From an uncultured Clostridia bacterium (GTDB lineage Bacteria; Bacillota; Clostridia; UBA1381): 36,741 nt of DNA. Positions 23,726 to 31,193 of the stretch are shown piece after piece; the stretch's first letter is position 1; every line of letters begins with the position of its first letter. A program made the position numbers and the translations under genes. The DNA is taken from the NCBI GenBank assembly GCA_934462945.1, contig CAKSJF010000012.1, positions 1 to 36,741 of the forward strand, given 5' to 3'. The notes under the pieces are model-generated. The model was not told the origin of the DNA. It saw only the letters and a list, made by a program, of their open reading frames with translations, and made no database searches.

Positions 23726-25132
23726 TTATCTTTTCCGATAGAATGCTTCATACGCACGATATGCCATATAGACATCTGTTTTTGCCGTTACTTCAAACGG
23801 AGAATGCATGCTAAGCACCGGAACACCGCAGTCAATGACATCCATATTCAGGTTTGCCACATACATCGCAACCGTTCCGCCGCCGCCCTGGTCAACCTTT
23901 CCAAGCTCGCCTGTCTGCCAGACAACGCCCTCAGAATCCATAATCTCTGCAATCTCATGCACAAACTCTGCTGATGCGTCGCTTGCGCCGGACTTTCCGC
24001 GCGAGCCGGTATATTTCATCAGAATCATGCCATGTCCGGCAAAGGCAGAGTTATTCTTTTCTGAAACACTCTCATAATTCGGATCAACCGCAGCGCCCAC
24101 ATCCGAGGAAAGGAATACGGAATTTCGGATCATATGGTTCTGCGCCGTAACAGTGCAGCTTCCAGACTCCTTTTCGAGCATTTCTGCCAATGTCATTTCA
24201 AAGAACCGCGAGAGCATACCGGTATTGCCCACCGATCCGATCTCCTCCTTATCCACTAAGAGGCAAACCGCTGTGCGCTTTGGAATTTCTTTGATTGCTA
24301 AAATACTCTTTAATGCCGTAAACGCGCAAACGCGGTCGTCCTGACCGTATGCACCGATCATGCTTTCATCCAAACCTACATTTCTTGCCTTAAATGCCGG
24401 TACTGCTTCAAGCTCTGCACTCAAAAAGTCCTTTTCCCGGATTCCGTAAAGCGTATTTAAAATTGAAAGAATTTTAAATTTCACTTTTTCGGAAATATCC
24501 TCTGCCGGAACACCTAAGCCGCCGATTAAGATATTCAGGGATTCTCCCTCAATACCGTCAATCATTTTCTTATTCATCTGATCTTTTGCAAGATGCGGCA
24601 GAAGATCGGTAACGCAGAATACTGGGTCGGTGTCCTTTTCTCCGATACAGATTTCCTGTTTGCCGTCCTTGGTATATACCACGCCGTGCAGCGCCAGCGG
24701 AATTGCTGTCCACTGATATTTTTTAATGCCGCCGTAATAGTGCGTTTTTAAAAGCGCCATACCGGTGGATTCATAGAGCGGATTCTGCTTTAAATCCAGG
24801 CGCGGGGAATCGATATGCGCACCGACAATGTTTGCGCCGTTTTCCAAACCTTCTGAACCGATCACTGCAAGCAGGATATTTTTATGCCGATTCACCAGAT
24901 ACACCTTATCTCCGGCACGCAGACTGGACGCTTTCTCAAGCGGCAGAAATCCGTTTTCCACTGCCATGCGCTCTGCCTCCGAAACGCATTCGCGCTCGGT
25001 TTTTCCACTGTCTAAAAATGCCCGGTATTCATCACACATAGATAGCATTTCCTGCACCTGCTCCTGCGACATTTCCTCATATGCATTCTTCGGCTGATAC
25101 CGAAGCTTTTCAAATAATTCTTTTTCTGTCAT
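23726..25132 (-). CDS. M18 family aminopeptidase (aspartyl aminopeptidase-like)
   Basis: A 468-residue cytosolic zinc aminopeptidase, normal length for family M18. Metal and catalytic motifs are visible: GAHIDSPRLDLK (about 99-110), DDRVCAF (about 263), VDKEEIGSVGNTG (about 290-302), SSDVGAAVDP (about 335) and the C-terminal MHSPFE. It trims N-terminal residues, often acidic ones, from peptides. The start at 25132 is chosen because AGGAGGG lies about nine bases upstream and the family N-terminus aligns; in-frame ATGs further upstream (to 25189) would overlap the promoter. It heads a two-gene unit with the AMP ligase and is divergent from the zinc-ribbon gene. Confidence 0.94.
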   Translation of the reverse strand: MTEKELFEKLRYQPKNAYEEMSQEQVQEMLSMCDEYRAFLDSGKTERECVSEAERMAVENGFLPLEKASSLRAGDKVYLVNRHKNILLAVIGSEGLENGANIVGAHIDSPRLDLKQNPLYESTGMALLKTHYYGGIKKYQWTAIPLALHGVVYTKDGKQEICIGEKDTDPVFCVTDLLPHLAKDQMNKKMIDGIEGESLNILIGGLGVPAEDISEKVKFKILSILNTLYGIREKDFLSAELEAVPAFKARNVGLDESMIGAYGQDDRVCAFTALKSILAIKEIPKRTAVCLLVDKEEIGSVGNTGMLSRFFEMTLAEMLEKESGSCTVTAQNHMIRNSVFLSSDVGAAVDPNYESVSEKNNSAFAGHGMILMKYTGSRGKSGASDASAEFVHEIAEIMDSEGVVWQTGELGKVDQGGGGTVAMYVANLNMDVIDCGVPVLSMHSPFEVTAKTDVYMAYRAYEAFYRKR

Positions 25133-25177
25133 TTCGACAATCCCTCCTGTTTCTGCAAACATATCGTATCTATACAT

Positions 25178-25207
25178 ATTGTACCACAAAACTTTCCCAA
25201 TAGTCCA
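25178..25207 (-). promoter_or_regulatory. Extended -10 promoter of the M18 aminopeptidase operon
   Basis: On the minus strand TGTGGTACAAT (25188-25178) holds an extended -10 (TGG-TACAAT). The -35 region around 25207-25202 (TGGACT) is weak. Confidence 0.6.
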
Positions 25208-25212
25208 TAAAA

Positions 25213-25241
25213 ATCAACAAAAATATTTATTTTTTGTTGAT
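25213..25241. promoter_or_regulatory. A/T-rich inverted repeat between divergent promoters, candidate operator
   Basis: ATCAACAAAAA at 25213-25223 and TTTTTGTTGAT at 25231-25241 are perfect inverted copies with a seven-base centre. The right arm overlaps the -35 of the rightward promoter, so a bound protein could block it. Confidence 0.45.
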
Positions 25242-25265
25242 ATAGACGAAAAAATGTGGTACAAT
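25237..25265 (+). promoter_or_regulatory. Promoter of the zinc-ribbon gene
   Basis: TTGATA at 25237-25242, 17-base spacer, and TACAAT at 25260-25265 with an upstream TGG (extended -10). Confidence 0.8.
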
Positions 25266-25321
25266 AGGAATGTTATAAAGATATTTGATTAGGAAATTGA
25301 TGGATAAGGGGGAATCGATTG

Positions 25322-25921
25322 ATGGTTACAAAGCTTGTGCAGCATCTTGGCTATAGTTGTGCAACCTGCTCTGTTTTTACCTGCCGACCGGTTCAGATTT
25401 TTGATCTGCCCCAAAACCGGACAACAGTTTTTTACTGTGAGGAGGAATGCGGCAGCGAGGTTCTCAGAATCACACCCAAAAAGAGCAGCTATCATTTAGA
25501 ATTGAAATGCTCCTGCTGCGGAGAGGTTCATGCCTATGATCTGACAAAAACGCATTTCTGGAACACAGAATTTCATGAGTTGTCCTGCCCGGCATGCGAT
25601 ATGGCGATCATGATGCTGGGAAGTAAAAAACGCGTCAAGGAAGCAATTAAAGCACAGAATGATTTTCTTGCCTCCTTTGCCAACGAGCTGATTCCGGACG
25701 AGCATGTCTATCTTTCCCTGTCGATTATTCAGGCAATCCGGACACTTGCAGGCGCGCATGCGCTTTACTGCGACTGCGGCTCTGACCAGATCACGGCAAC
25801 AGAACTGCCGGATCAGATTTCTCTGAGCTGCCGCGACTGCGGCAATCAAAGAAATATTCCCATCTCGGATGAGACATTAGAAAAACTTTTGCATGCAAGT
25901 ACATTTGTACTTCATAAATAA
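25322..25921 (+). CDS. Cysteine-rich zinc-ribbon protein of unknown function
   Basis: I do not recognise this 199-residue protein. It has 14 cysteines arranged in pairs: C13/C16 with C21, C39/C43, C63/C66 with C89/C92, and C150/C152 with C170/C173. The last two groups look like zinc ribbons with 22 and 17 residues between knuckles. The segment between them (about 100-145) is a helical, mixed-charge stretch. No membrane segment or signal peptide is seen. A CxxC-rich soluble protein of this size could bind nucleic acid or protein partners, or store or sense metal, but nothing here decides that. AAGGGGGA lies eight bases before ATG 25322; a TTG at 25319 is less likely. It has a strong own promoter and stands upstream of the aldolase gene, possibly cotranscribed. 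Confidence 0.85.
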   Translation: MVTKLVQHLGYSCATCSVFTCRPVQIFDLPQNRTTVFYCEEECGSEVLRITPKKSSYHLELKCSCCGEVHAYDLTKTHFWNTEFHELSCPACDMAIMMLGSKKRVKEAIKAQNDFLASFANELIPDEHVYLSLSIIQAIRTLAGAHALYCDCGSDQITATELPDQISLSCRDCGNQRNIPISDETLEKLLHASTFVLHK

Positions 25922-25927
25922 ATGTCA

Positions 25928-25954
25928 TCAGGCAATTGCGGTGCAGTTACCTGA
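25928..25954 (+). other. Imperfect hairpin before the aldolase gene
   Basis: TCAGGCAATTGC and GCAGTTACCTGA pair with one mismatch and one G-U around a GGT loop. No U-run follows. It may be an mRNA processing or stability element ahead of the highly expressed aldolase. Confidence 0.4.
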
Positions 25955-25980
25955 TCAATATTACAAGGAGGAAATTAAAA

Positions 25981-26844
25981 ATGTTAGTTTCAGCAACAGA
26001 AATGTTAAACAAAGCGGTAGCCGGAAAATATGCTGTCGGTCAGTTCAACATCAACAACCTTGAGTGGACAAAAGCAATTCTTGCCACCGCTCAGGAAAAC
26101 AATTCACCGGTAATTTTAGGTGTTTCCGAGGGCGCAGGAAAATACATGACCGGATTTAAAACCGTTGCAGCTATGGTAAAGGCTATGATCGAAGAAATGA
26201 ACATCACCGTTCCGGTTGCTCTGCACCTGGATCACGGAACCTATGAGGGCTGCTTTAAGTGTATCGACGCAGGATTTTCATCCATCATGTTCGACGGTTC
26301 TCACTATCCGATTGAGGAAAACATTGAAAAGACAAAGGAACTTGTAAAAATCAGCCATGAAAAGGGACTTTCCATTGAGGCTGAGGTTGGTTCTATTGGC
26401 GGCGAGGAGGACGGCGTAATCGGCGCTGGCGAAATCGCAGATCCGAACGAGTGCAAAATGATTGCAGATCTCGGTGTAGATTTCTTAGCAGCCGGTATCG
26501 GCAATATCCACGGAAAATATCCGGCAAACTGGAAAGGCTTAGACTTCGACGCATTAGCAAAGACAAAAGCATTAATCGGCGATCTTCCGCTCGTTCTGCA
26601 CGGCGGCACGGGCATCCCGGCTGACATGATCAAAAAGGCAATTTCCTTAGGTGTTGCTAAAATCAACGTGAACACCGAGTGCCAGCTCTATTTCCAGGAG
26701 GCTACCAGAAAGTATATTGAGGAGGGCAAGGATCTGCAAGGCAAAGGCTTTGATCCGAGAAAACTCTTAGCTCCGGGTTATGAGGCAATCAAGGTAATTG
26801 TAAAAGAAAAGATGGAGCTTTTCGGTTCTGTCAACAAGGCATAA
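25981..26844 (+). CDS. fba: Class II fructose-1,6-bisphosphate aldolase
   Basis: A 287-residue zinc-dependent aldolase, splitting fructose-1,6-bisphosphate into dihydroxyacetone phosphate and glyceraldehyde-3-phosphate in central glycolysis. Motifs are intact: HLDHGTYE (zinc His and catalytic Asp, about residues 79-86), FDGSHYPIEEN, the second zinc-ligand Glu in AEVGSIGGEEDG, AGIGNIHGKYP with a zinc His, and the phosphate-binding LHGGTGIP. It is the short Bacillus-type length. A strong ACAAGGAGGAAA lies seven bases before the ATG. A gene for a NUDIX hydrolase follows after four bases. Tagatose-bisphosphate aldolase is a close relative, but no tagatose genes are nearby. Confidence 0.96.
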   Translation: MLVSATEMLNKAVAGKYAVGQFNINNLEWTKAILATAQENNSPVILGVSEGAGKYMTGFKTVAAMVKAMIEEMNITVPVALHLDHGTYEGCFKCIDAGFSSIMFDGSHYPIEENIEKTKELVKISHEKGLSIEAEVGSIGGEEDGVIGAGEIADPNECKMIADLGVDFLAAGIGNIHGKYPANWKGLDFDALAKTKALIGDLPLVLHGGTGIPADMIKKAISLGVAKINVNTECQLYFQEATRKYIEEGKDLQGKGFDPRKLLAPGYEAIKVIVKEKMELFGSVNKA

Positions 26845-26848
26845 GAGT

Positions 26849-27469
26849 ATGGAGATACAGAAACGCTGGTTAGAGCTTGCAATTGAATTGCAGGCTCTTT
26901 CTCAGGCAGGATTAGAATACAGCCGGGATCGGTTTGATCTGGAACGCTTTGAACGCATCCGCGAAATTTCTGCGGAAATGGTTTCTTTAAAAACTGACCT
27001 CACTCCGGAAAAGGTATATGATCTTTTCTGTAACGAATCCGGCTACCAGACTCCAAAGGTAGATACGCGCGCTGCAATTATTCAGGACGGAAAAATCCTG
27101 TTAGTGCAGGAATCCAACAAAACCTGGTCACTTCCGGGCGGCTGGTGTGATGTGGATCAATCCGTTATGGAAAACACCATCAAAGAAGCACGCGAGGAAG
27201 CCGGTCTGGATATTACAGTCGACCGTCTGGCAGCTGTTTTAGACCGGAAAAAGCATAATCTTCCCGTTTATGCTTACAACGTTTGCAAGTTTTTCTTTCT
27301 CTGCACCGCAGTCGGCGGAGAATTTGCGAAAAATTCCGAAACAATTGACAGCGGATGGTTTGCCTTAGACGAACTTCCGCCCTTGGCAGAAGAAAAAAAC
27401 AACTACGAACAAATTAAACTGTGCTTTGATGCATCCCGCGATCCGAACTGGGTCACGGTGTTTGATTAA
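26849..27469 (+). CDS. NUDIX hydrolase, ADP-ribose pyrophosphatase-like
   Basis: A 206-residue hydrolase of nucleoside diphosphates linked to another group. An N-terminal helical domain of about 65 residues, as in the Bacillus-type ADP-ribose pyrophosphatases, precedes the NUDIX domain. The NUDIX box runs from GGWCDVDQ to EAREEAGLDI, about residues 96-122. The metal-binding REExEE-type core is present as KEAREEAG, but the Glu normally five residues after the first Gly (GX5E) is Gln here, and the first Arg is Lys. Metal-binding glutamates are kept, so activity is likely. The gene begins four bases after fba and ends at a bidirectional terminator. Confidence 0.9.
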   Translation: MEIQKRWLELAIELQALSQAGLEYSRDRFDLERFERIREISAEMVSLKTDLTPEKVYDLFCNESGYQTPKVDTRAAIIQDGKILLVQESNKTWSLPGGWCDVDQSVMENTIKEAREEAGLDITVDRLAAVLDRKKHNLPVYAYNVCKFFFLCTAVGGEFAKNSETIDSGWFALDELPPLAEEKNNYEQIKLCFDASRDPNWVTVFD

Positions 27470-27510
27470 AAAAAACGGCAGGCGCTCATTCTGCGCCGCC
27501 GATTTTTTTT
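27468..27510. terminator. Bidirectional terminator between the NUDIX and Gx transporter genes
   Basis: CGGC-A-GGCGC and GCGCC-GCCG pair around TCATTCT (27476-27501, one bulged A), flanked by eight As and eight Ts. The minus-strand gene ends within the loop. Confidence 0.88.
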
Positions 27511-27980
27511 AAATACGGAAATAAAGAAATTGCCGCCGCTCCTAAGACGCATCCAAACCCTGCGCCGCCAATCAGCAGAAAGGGCAGATAATAAAATACA
27601 GAGCTATTTTTCAGAATCGCAAACGCTGCCAACAGCTGTCCGAAATTATGTGCCGCACCACCGGCTGCGCTAATTCCGATCCAGGAGCAAAACCGCTTTG
27701 CTGCATACATCACCAAAAGGCTCATTGCTCCTCCTGCAAAGGAATAGACAAAAGCCGTCATACCGGCAAAAAGCAAAGCAGATACGAATGTTTTTAAAAG
27801 CATGATCAGAAATACCTGTCGCGCCGGCAGCCGGTCGATTGCAAACAGCAGCACGAAATTGGAAAGTCCAATTTTCATTCCCGGAACGGGAACCGGAATC
27901 GGAATCAGACTTTCCACATATCCTAAAATGATGGCAAGCGAAACCAGAATGGCAGACAGCGTTAAATCTTTTGCTTTCAT
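27486..27980 (-). CDS. Gx transporter / heptaprenyl diphosphate synthase component I-like membrane protein
   Basis: A 164-residue, very hydrophobic membrane protein with five to six segments of the Hpre_diP_synt_I (Gx transporter) family. The N-terminal part LGYVESLIPIPVPVPGMKIGLSNFV is typical of the family; its fold resembles S-components of ECF transporters. The substrate is not established. The stated link to heptaprenyl synthase is historic annotation. It starts at ATG 27980, with CGGAGGAATAAG upstream, one base after the stop of the NusG-domain-II gene; the two are one unit. An earlier ATG (27998) lies inside the upstream gene and lacks the spacing. Neighbours do not reveal the solute. 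Confidence 0.88.
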   Translation of the reverse strand: MKAKDLTLSAILVSLAIILGYVESLIPIPVPVPGMKIGLSNFVLLFAIDRLPARQVFLIMLLKTFVSALLFAGMTAFVYSFAGGAMSLLVMYAAKRFCSWIGISAAGGAAHNFGQLLAAFAILKNSSVFYYLPFLLIGGAGFGCVLGAAAISLFPYLKKIGGAE

Positions 27981-27981
27981 C

Positions 27982-28308
27982 TTATTCCTCCGATTCAATT
28001 TCCACCGTCATCCGGTTCGGCAGACAGACGATTGTTTTTCCCGGTTTTTCAGCCTTTCCCTGGCGCATGCACAGCTGATCCGGGCAGTCCGCCTCCGAAA
28101 CCCAGACGCGCCGGTCTGAAACTGTGACCGTGTTATGTCCGTTGACCGACACCGTCTGATTTTCTTTTAGAGAAAGTCTCTGATAAATCTCTCCGTTCAC
28201 CCGGATCACCGCATAATCACCGCTTTTTGGCTTCTTTGCATAGATTCCAAAGGCACATAATGCAAAAAACAGGACAGCGCCTATCACAATCAAATCATTT
28301 TTTTTCAT
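27982..28308 (-). CDS. NusG domain II-containing membrane-anchored protein
   Basis: A 108-residue protein with one N-terminal membrane segment (about residues 6-25) followed by a small beta-rich domain like NusG domain II. The conserved stretch VWVSEADCPDQLCMRQG contains a Cys pair (x5 spacing), common in this family. The domain likely faces outside. Its function is unknown; in Firmicutes this gene is repeatedly found next to a Gx transporter gene, as here, which suggests it is an accessory to that transporter. The start ATG at 28308 has AAAAAAGGATGGTG before it. It heads the two-gene operon. Confidence 0.9.
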   Translation of the reverse strand: MKKNDLIVIGAVLFFALCAFGIYAKKPKSGDYAVIRVNGEIYQRLSLKENQTVSVNGHNTVTVSDRRVWVSEADCPDQLCMRQGKAEKPGKTIVCLPNRMTVEIESEE

Positions 28309-28391
28309 GGAAACACCATCCTTTTTTAGAATTTACTAATCTTTCATAATACGTACATAAAAAAGACACAATTATCTGATACAATAGAAAA

Positions 28392-28414
28392 TGTAAATAA
28401 GAATCTTATTTACA
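28392..28414. promoter_or_regulatory. Perfect 23-base palindrome, candidate operator
   Basis: TGTAAATAAGA, a central A and TCTTATTTACA form an 11-1-11 palindrome. It lies just downstream of a minus-strand -10 box, where transcription of the NusG-II/Gx operon may start. The odd-length symmetry is compatible with Fur-family boxes (7-1-7), though the half-sites are not their consensus. Confidence 0.5.
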
Positions 28415-28415
28415 C

Positions 28416-28421
28416 ATTATA
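28416..28421 (-). promoter_or_regulatory. Possible -10 box of the NusG-II/Gx operon
   Basis: Perfect TATAAT on the minus strand directly before the palindrome; the -35 is weak (CTTATA at 17-base spacing), as expected for a regulated promoter. Confidence 0.4.
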
Positions 28422-28444
28422 CCTTCCCCTTAATATTTTATAAG

Positions 28445-28475
28445 CAAAAGCCGTACTGTTTCAGTACGGCTTTTG
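28445..28475 (-). terminator. Terminator after purF
   Basis: CAAAAGCCGTACTG and CAGTACGGCTTTTG pair perfectly over a three-base loop. On the minus strand the stem ends in CTTTTGCTTAT. Confidence 0.88.
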
Positions 28476-28536
28476 TTTTGCTGTGGGGATGTTAAAAAAG
28501 GATAGAAACCGTTTGTTCTTTTTGAAACCCTTTTGT

Positions 28537-29925
28537 TTATACATACGGTGTAATATCCAATGGATACGTTCCTGTAAAGCAGCCGTTACAAAAACCGCAT
28601 TTTGCATTCGGTGCAATTTGGGCAAGGGATTCCACGCTTAGAAATCCGATACTGTCCGCACCAATCATATCACGGATTTCATCCATGGTATAATTACATG
28701 CAATCAGCTGATCCTGCGATGGAACATCCGTTCCGAAATAGCAGGGATACAGAAACGGCGGCGCAGAGGAACGGACATGTACCTCGGTGGCGCCTGCCTT
28801 GCGCAGGAGGGCAACAATTCTTTTGGAGGTTGTTCCGCGGACAATTGAATCGTCCACCATCACCACGCGCTTTCCCTCCACCGTGCTTTTTAAAACATTC
28901 AGCTTGATTCTGACCGCATTTTCACGCATTGCCTGCGTCGGCTGGATAAACGTTCTTCCGATATATTTATTCTTTACAAATCCGATTCCGTAAGGAATAT
29001 GCGATTCCTCGCTATAGCCGATTGCCGCACTGATACCGGAATCCGGAACACCGATGACTACATCTGCCTCCACCGGATATTCGCGTGATAAGTATGCGCC
29101 GGCAAGCTTTCTGGAATCGTGCGCCATCTGACCGGCTAAAATACTGTCCGGACGCGAAAAATACAAATATTCAAAGATACACATATGAGAGGATGCCTGC
29201 TTGACATAGGTATCAATCGTCCGCACCTCGCCGTCCTCTACAATCACAATCTCACCCGGCTTTAAGTCGCGTACAAATTCTGCACCCAGACTGTCGAACG
29301 CGCAGGTTTCAGAGGAAAAACAGATTGATTTTCCGATTCTGCCCATAGAAAGCGGACGGAAGCCCCACGGGTCACGCACTGCAATCAGCTTTTTTGCACT
29401 CATCACAATCAGAGAATATGCCCCGACTAAATTTTTCATCGTCATTTCAATGGCACGCTCCACGCTGCCTGCCTTTAAGCGTTCCCGGGCAATCAGATAA
29501 GCAATTGCTTCGGTGTCGGTGGTGGTCTGGAAAATAGCGCCGTTCTCACTCAGCTGTTTCCAAAGCTGTTCGGAATTGATCAGGTTTCCGTTATGCGCTA
29601 AGGCAAGGTTTCCTTTAACATAGCGGATCACCAGCGGCTGTGCATTTTCTCTCCGGGATTCGCCCGTTGTGGAATATCGCACATGTCCGACCGCCATTGT
29701 TCCGTGCAGTCTCGACAGGATTTCTTCATTAAAAACCTCATTCACCAAGCCCATGTCTTTATACTGCACAATTTCCCGGTTGTTATTAATCGCCATACCG
29801 CAGCTTTCCTGTCCGCGGTGCTGCAAGGCATAGAGTCCGTAATAGGTAGCTCTTGCAGCCTCTCCGTCCGGATCATAGATGGCAAATACGCCGCATTCCT
29901 CTCCGATTGGTTCTTGTAAGCTCAT
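28537..29925 (-). CDS. purF: Amidophosphoribosyltransferase
   Basis: A 462-residue enzyme making 5-phosphoribosylamine from PRPP and glutamine, the first step of purine synthesis, in the cytoplasm. The N-terminal class II glutaminase domain has a short ten-residue propeptide before the catalytic Cys11 in EECGVFAIYD, as in the Bacillus type. The PRPP-binding motif MVDDSIVRGTT is at about 355-365. The C-terminal CGFCNGCFTG matches the cysteine ligands of the structural [4Fe-4S] cluster in B. subtilis PurF. It stands alone, without other pur genes in the window. GAAGGGAGAA precedes the ATG, and a good promoter is at 29971-29999. No guanine riboswitch-like leader is visible in the short upstream region. 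Confidence 0.96.
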   Translation of the reverse strand: MSLQEPIGEECGVFAIYDPDGEAARATYYGLYALQHRGQESCGMAINNNREIVQYKDMGLVNEVFNEEILSRLHGTMAVGHVRYSTTGESRRENAQPLVIRYVKGNLALAHNGNLINSEQLWKQLSENGAIFQTTTDTEAIAYLIARERLKAGSVERAIEMTMKNLVGAYSLIVMSAKKLIAVRDPWGFRPLSMGRIGKSICFSSETCAFDSLGAEFVRDLKPGEIVIVEDGEVRTIDTYVKQASSHMCIFEYLYFSRPDSILAGQMAHDSRKLAGAYLSREYPVEADVVIGVPDSGISAAIGYSEESHIPYGIGFVKNKYIGRTFIQPTQAMRENAVRIKLNVLKSTVEGKRVVMVDDSIVRGTTSKRIVALLRKAGATEVHVRSSAPPFLYPCYFGTDVPSQDQLIACNYTMDEIRDMIGADSIGFLSVESLAQIAPNAKCGFCNGCFTGTYPLDITPYV

Positions 29926-29970
29926 TCTGTTCTCCCTTCAAATTCGACTGTTGCCTCATCTTATGTATTC

Positions 29971-29999
29971 ATTATACCGCTTTTTCTTAGAAATAGCAA
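29971..29999 (-). promoter_or_regulatory. Promoter of purF
   Basis: On the minus strand TTGCTA (29999-29994), 17-base spacer, perfect TATAAT (29976-29971), about 45 bases before the start codon. Confidence 0.8.
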
Positions 30000-30092
30000 G
30001 GCTTTTTCCGATTCATTCTTCTTTTTTTATGTTTTCACAAGTTTTAAAATAAACGGTTTTTGCTTTCTTGGTGACAATGCCGGGATTCCCCA

Positions 30093-30121
30093 TTGCAAAA
30101 TCCGACAAAATGTAGTATAAT
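30093..30121 (+). promoter_or_regulatory. Promoter of the aroF-pheA operon
   Basis: TTGCAA at 30093-30098, 17-base spacer, perfect TATAAT at 30116-30121. The leader of about 50 bases contains a small CCGGA/TCCGG hairpin but no T-box or leader peptide that I can see. Confidence 0.82.
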
Positions 30122-30179
30122 ATAGGCTACCGGACACAATCCGGGACATAATAATAAAAACAAAAGGAGGTACAACGAT

Positions 30180-31193
30180 ATGATTATTATTATGCGTCCG
30201 TCGGCAAGCGCGCAGGAAATCGCTGCGGTAGAAAAGAAGCTGGAGGAATACGGATTCCAGACTCATCCGATCTATGGCGAGAAAAAGACTGTTATCGGCG
30301 CGATTGGCGACAAAGACCGTCTAAGCATGAATCAGATGCTGATGATGAGCGGCGTAGAAAACGTCGTTCCGATCATGAGGCCGTACAAGCTGGCAGGAAA
30401 AGAACTGCAGAAGGAGCCGTCTGTCTTTAATATCAAAGGCGTAGAAATTGGCGGAAAGACATTAGCCGTGTTTGCAGGCCCGTGTGCAATTGAGAGCCAG
30501 GAGCAGTTTAGCTTTGTGGCAAAGATGGTAAAGAGTGCAGGTGCAAGAATCCTGCGCGGCGGCGCATTTAAGCCGCGGTCCTCGCCTTATTCCTTTGCAG
30601 GACTCGAGGAGGACGGCTTGAAGATCATGAAGCAGGCAAGCGAGGAAACCGGCATGCCGATTTGTACCGAGGTTTTAGATACACGTGATGTTGACCTTGT
30701 GGCAAGCTATGCAGACATCATGCAGATCGGTGCAAGAAACATGCAGAACTTTAAGCTTTTGCGCGAGGTCGGCAAGCACAATAAGCCGATTCTTTTAAAG
30801 AGAGGTCTTGCCAATACCATTGAGGAATGGCTGATGGCGGCAGAATATATTCTGTCCGAGGGAAATGAGCAGGTAATTCTTTGCGAGCGCGGCATCAGAA
30901 CCTTTGAGCCGTCCACCAGAAACACCTTTGATTTAAGCGCCATTCCGGTTACAAAGGAGCTTTCCCATCTGCCGATTATTGCAGATCCTTCGCATGCAGC
31001 AGGCACGCAAAAGTATGTCGGTGCGCTGGCAAAGGGCGCTGTTGCAGCAGGAGCAGACGGTCTGATGATCGAAGTTCACAACTGCCCGGAAAAGGCAATG
31101 TCGGACGGCGAGCAGTCCTTAACACCGACCATGTTCGCAGAACTGATGACACAGCTTGACCCGATCGCAAAAGCAGTCGGCAGAAGCTTATGA
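30180..31193 (+). CDS. aroF: 3-deoxy-7-phosphoheptulonate (DAHP) synthase, type I-beta
   Basis: A 337-residue enzyme joining phosphoenolpyruvate and erythrose-4-phosphate, the entry step of the shikimate pathway. An N-terminal ferredoxin-like regulatory domain of about 75 residues (MIIIMRPSASAQE...) is followed by the barrel domain with FAGPCAIES (about 97-105), RGGAFKPRSSPYSF (about 123-136), KRGLANTIEEW and IADPSHAAGT. These are signatures of the type I-beta (Thermotoga/Bacillus-like) class, in which the N-terminal domain gives feedback control, usually by aromatic amino acids. AAAGGAGGT precedes the ATG. It overlaps pheA by four bases (ATGA), so the two are translationally coupled. Confidence 0.95.
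   Translation: MIIIMRPSASAQEIAAVEKKLEEYGFQTHPIYGEKKTVIGAIGDKDRLSMNQMLMMSGVENVVPIMRPYKLAGKELQKEPSVFNIKGVEIGGKTLAVFAGPCAIESQEQFSFVAKMVKSAGARILRGGAFKPRSSPYSFAGLEEDGLKIMKQASEETGMPICTEVLDTRDVDLVASYADIMQIGARNMQNFKLLREVGKHNKPILLKRGLANTIEEWLMAAEYILSEGNEQVILCERGIRTFEPSTRNTFDLSAIPVTKELSHLPIIADPSHAAGTQKYVGALAKGAVAAGADGLMIEVHNCPEKAMSDGEQSLTPTMFAELMTQLDPIAKAVGRSL

Noticed and set aside
25178..25265. Invertible promoter for the serine recombinase
   Set aside because: The inverted 11-mers coincide with two functional-looking -10 boxes, which explains them without inversion, and the recombinase gene is 6 kb away.
29926..30180. Purine riboswitch before purF or T-box before aroF
   Set aside because: The leaders are short, and I see neither the three-stem purine aptamer nor T-box sequence and terminator pairs.
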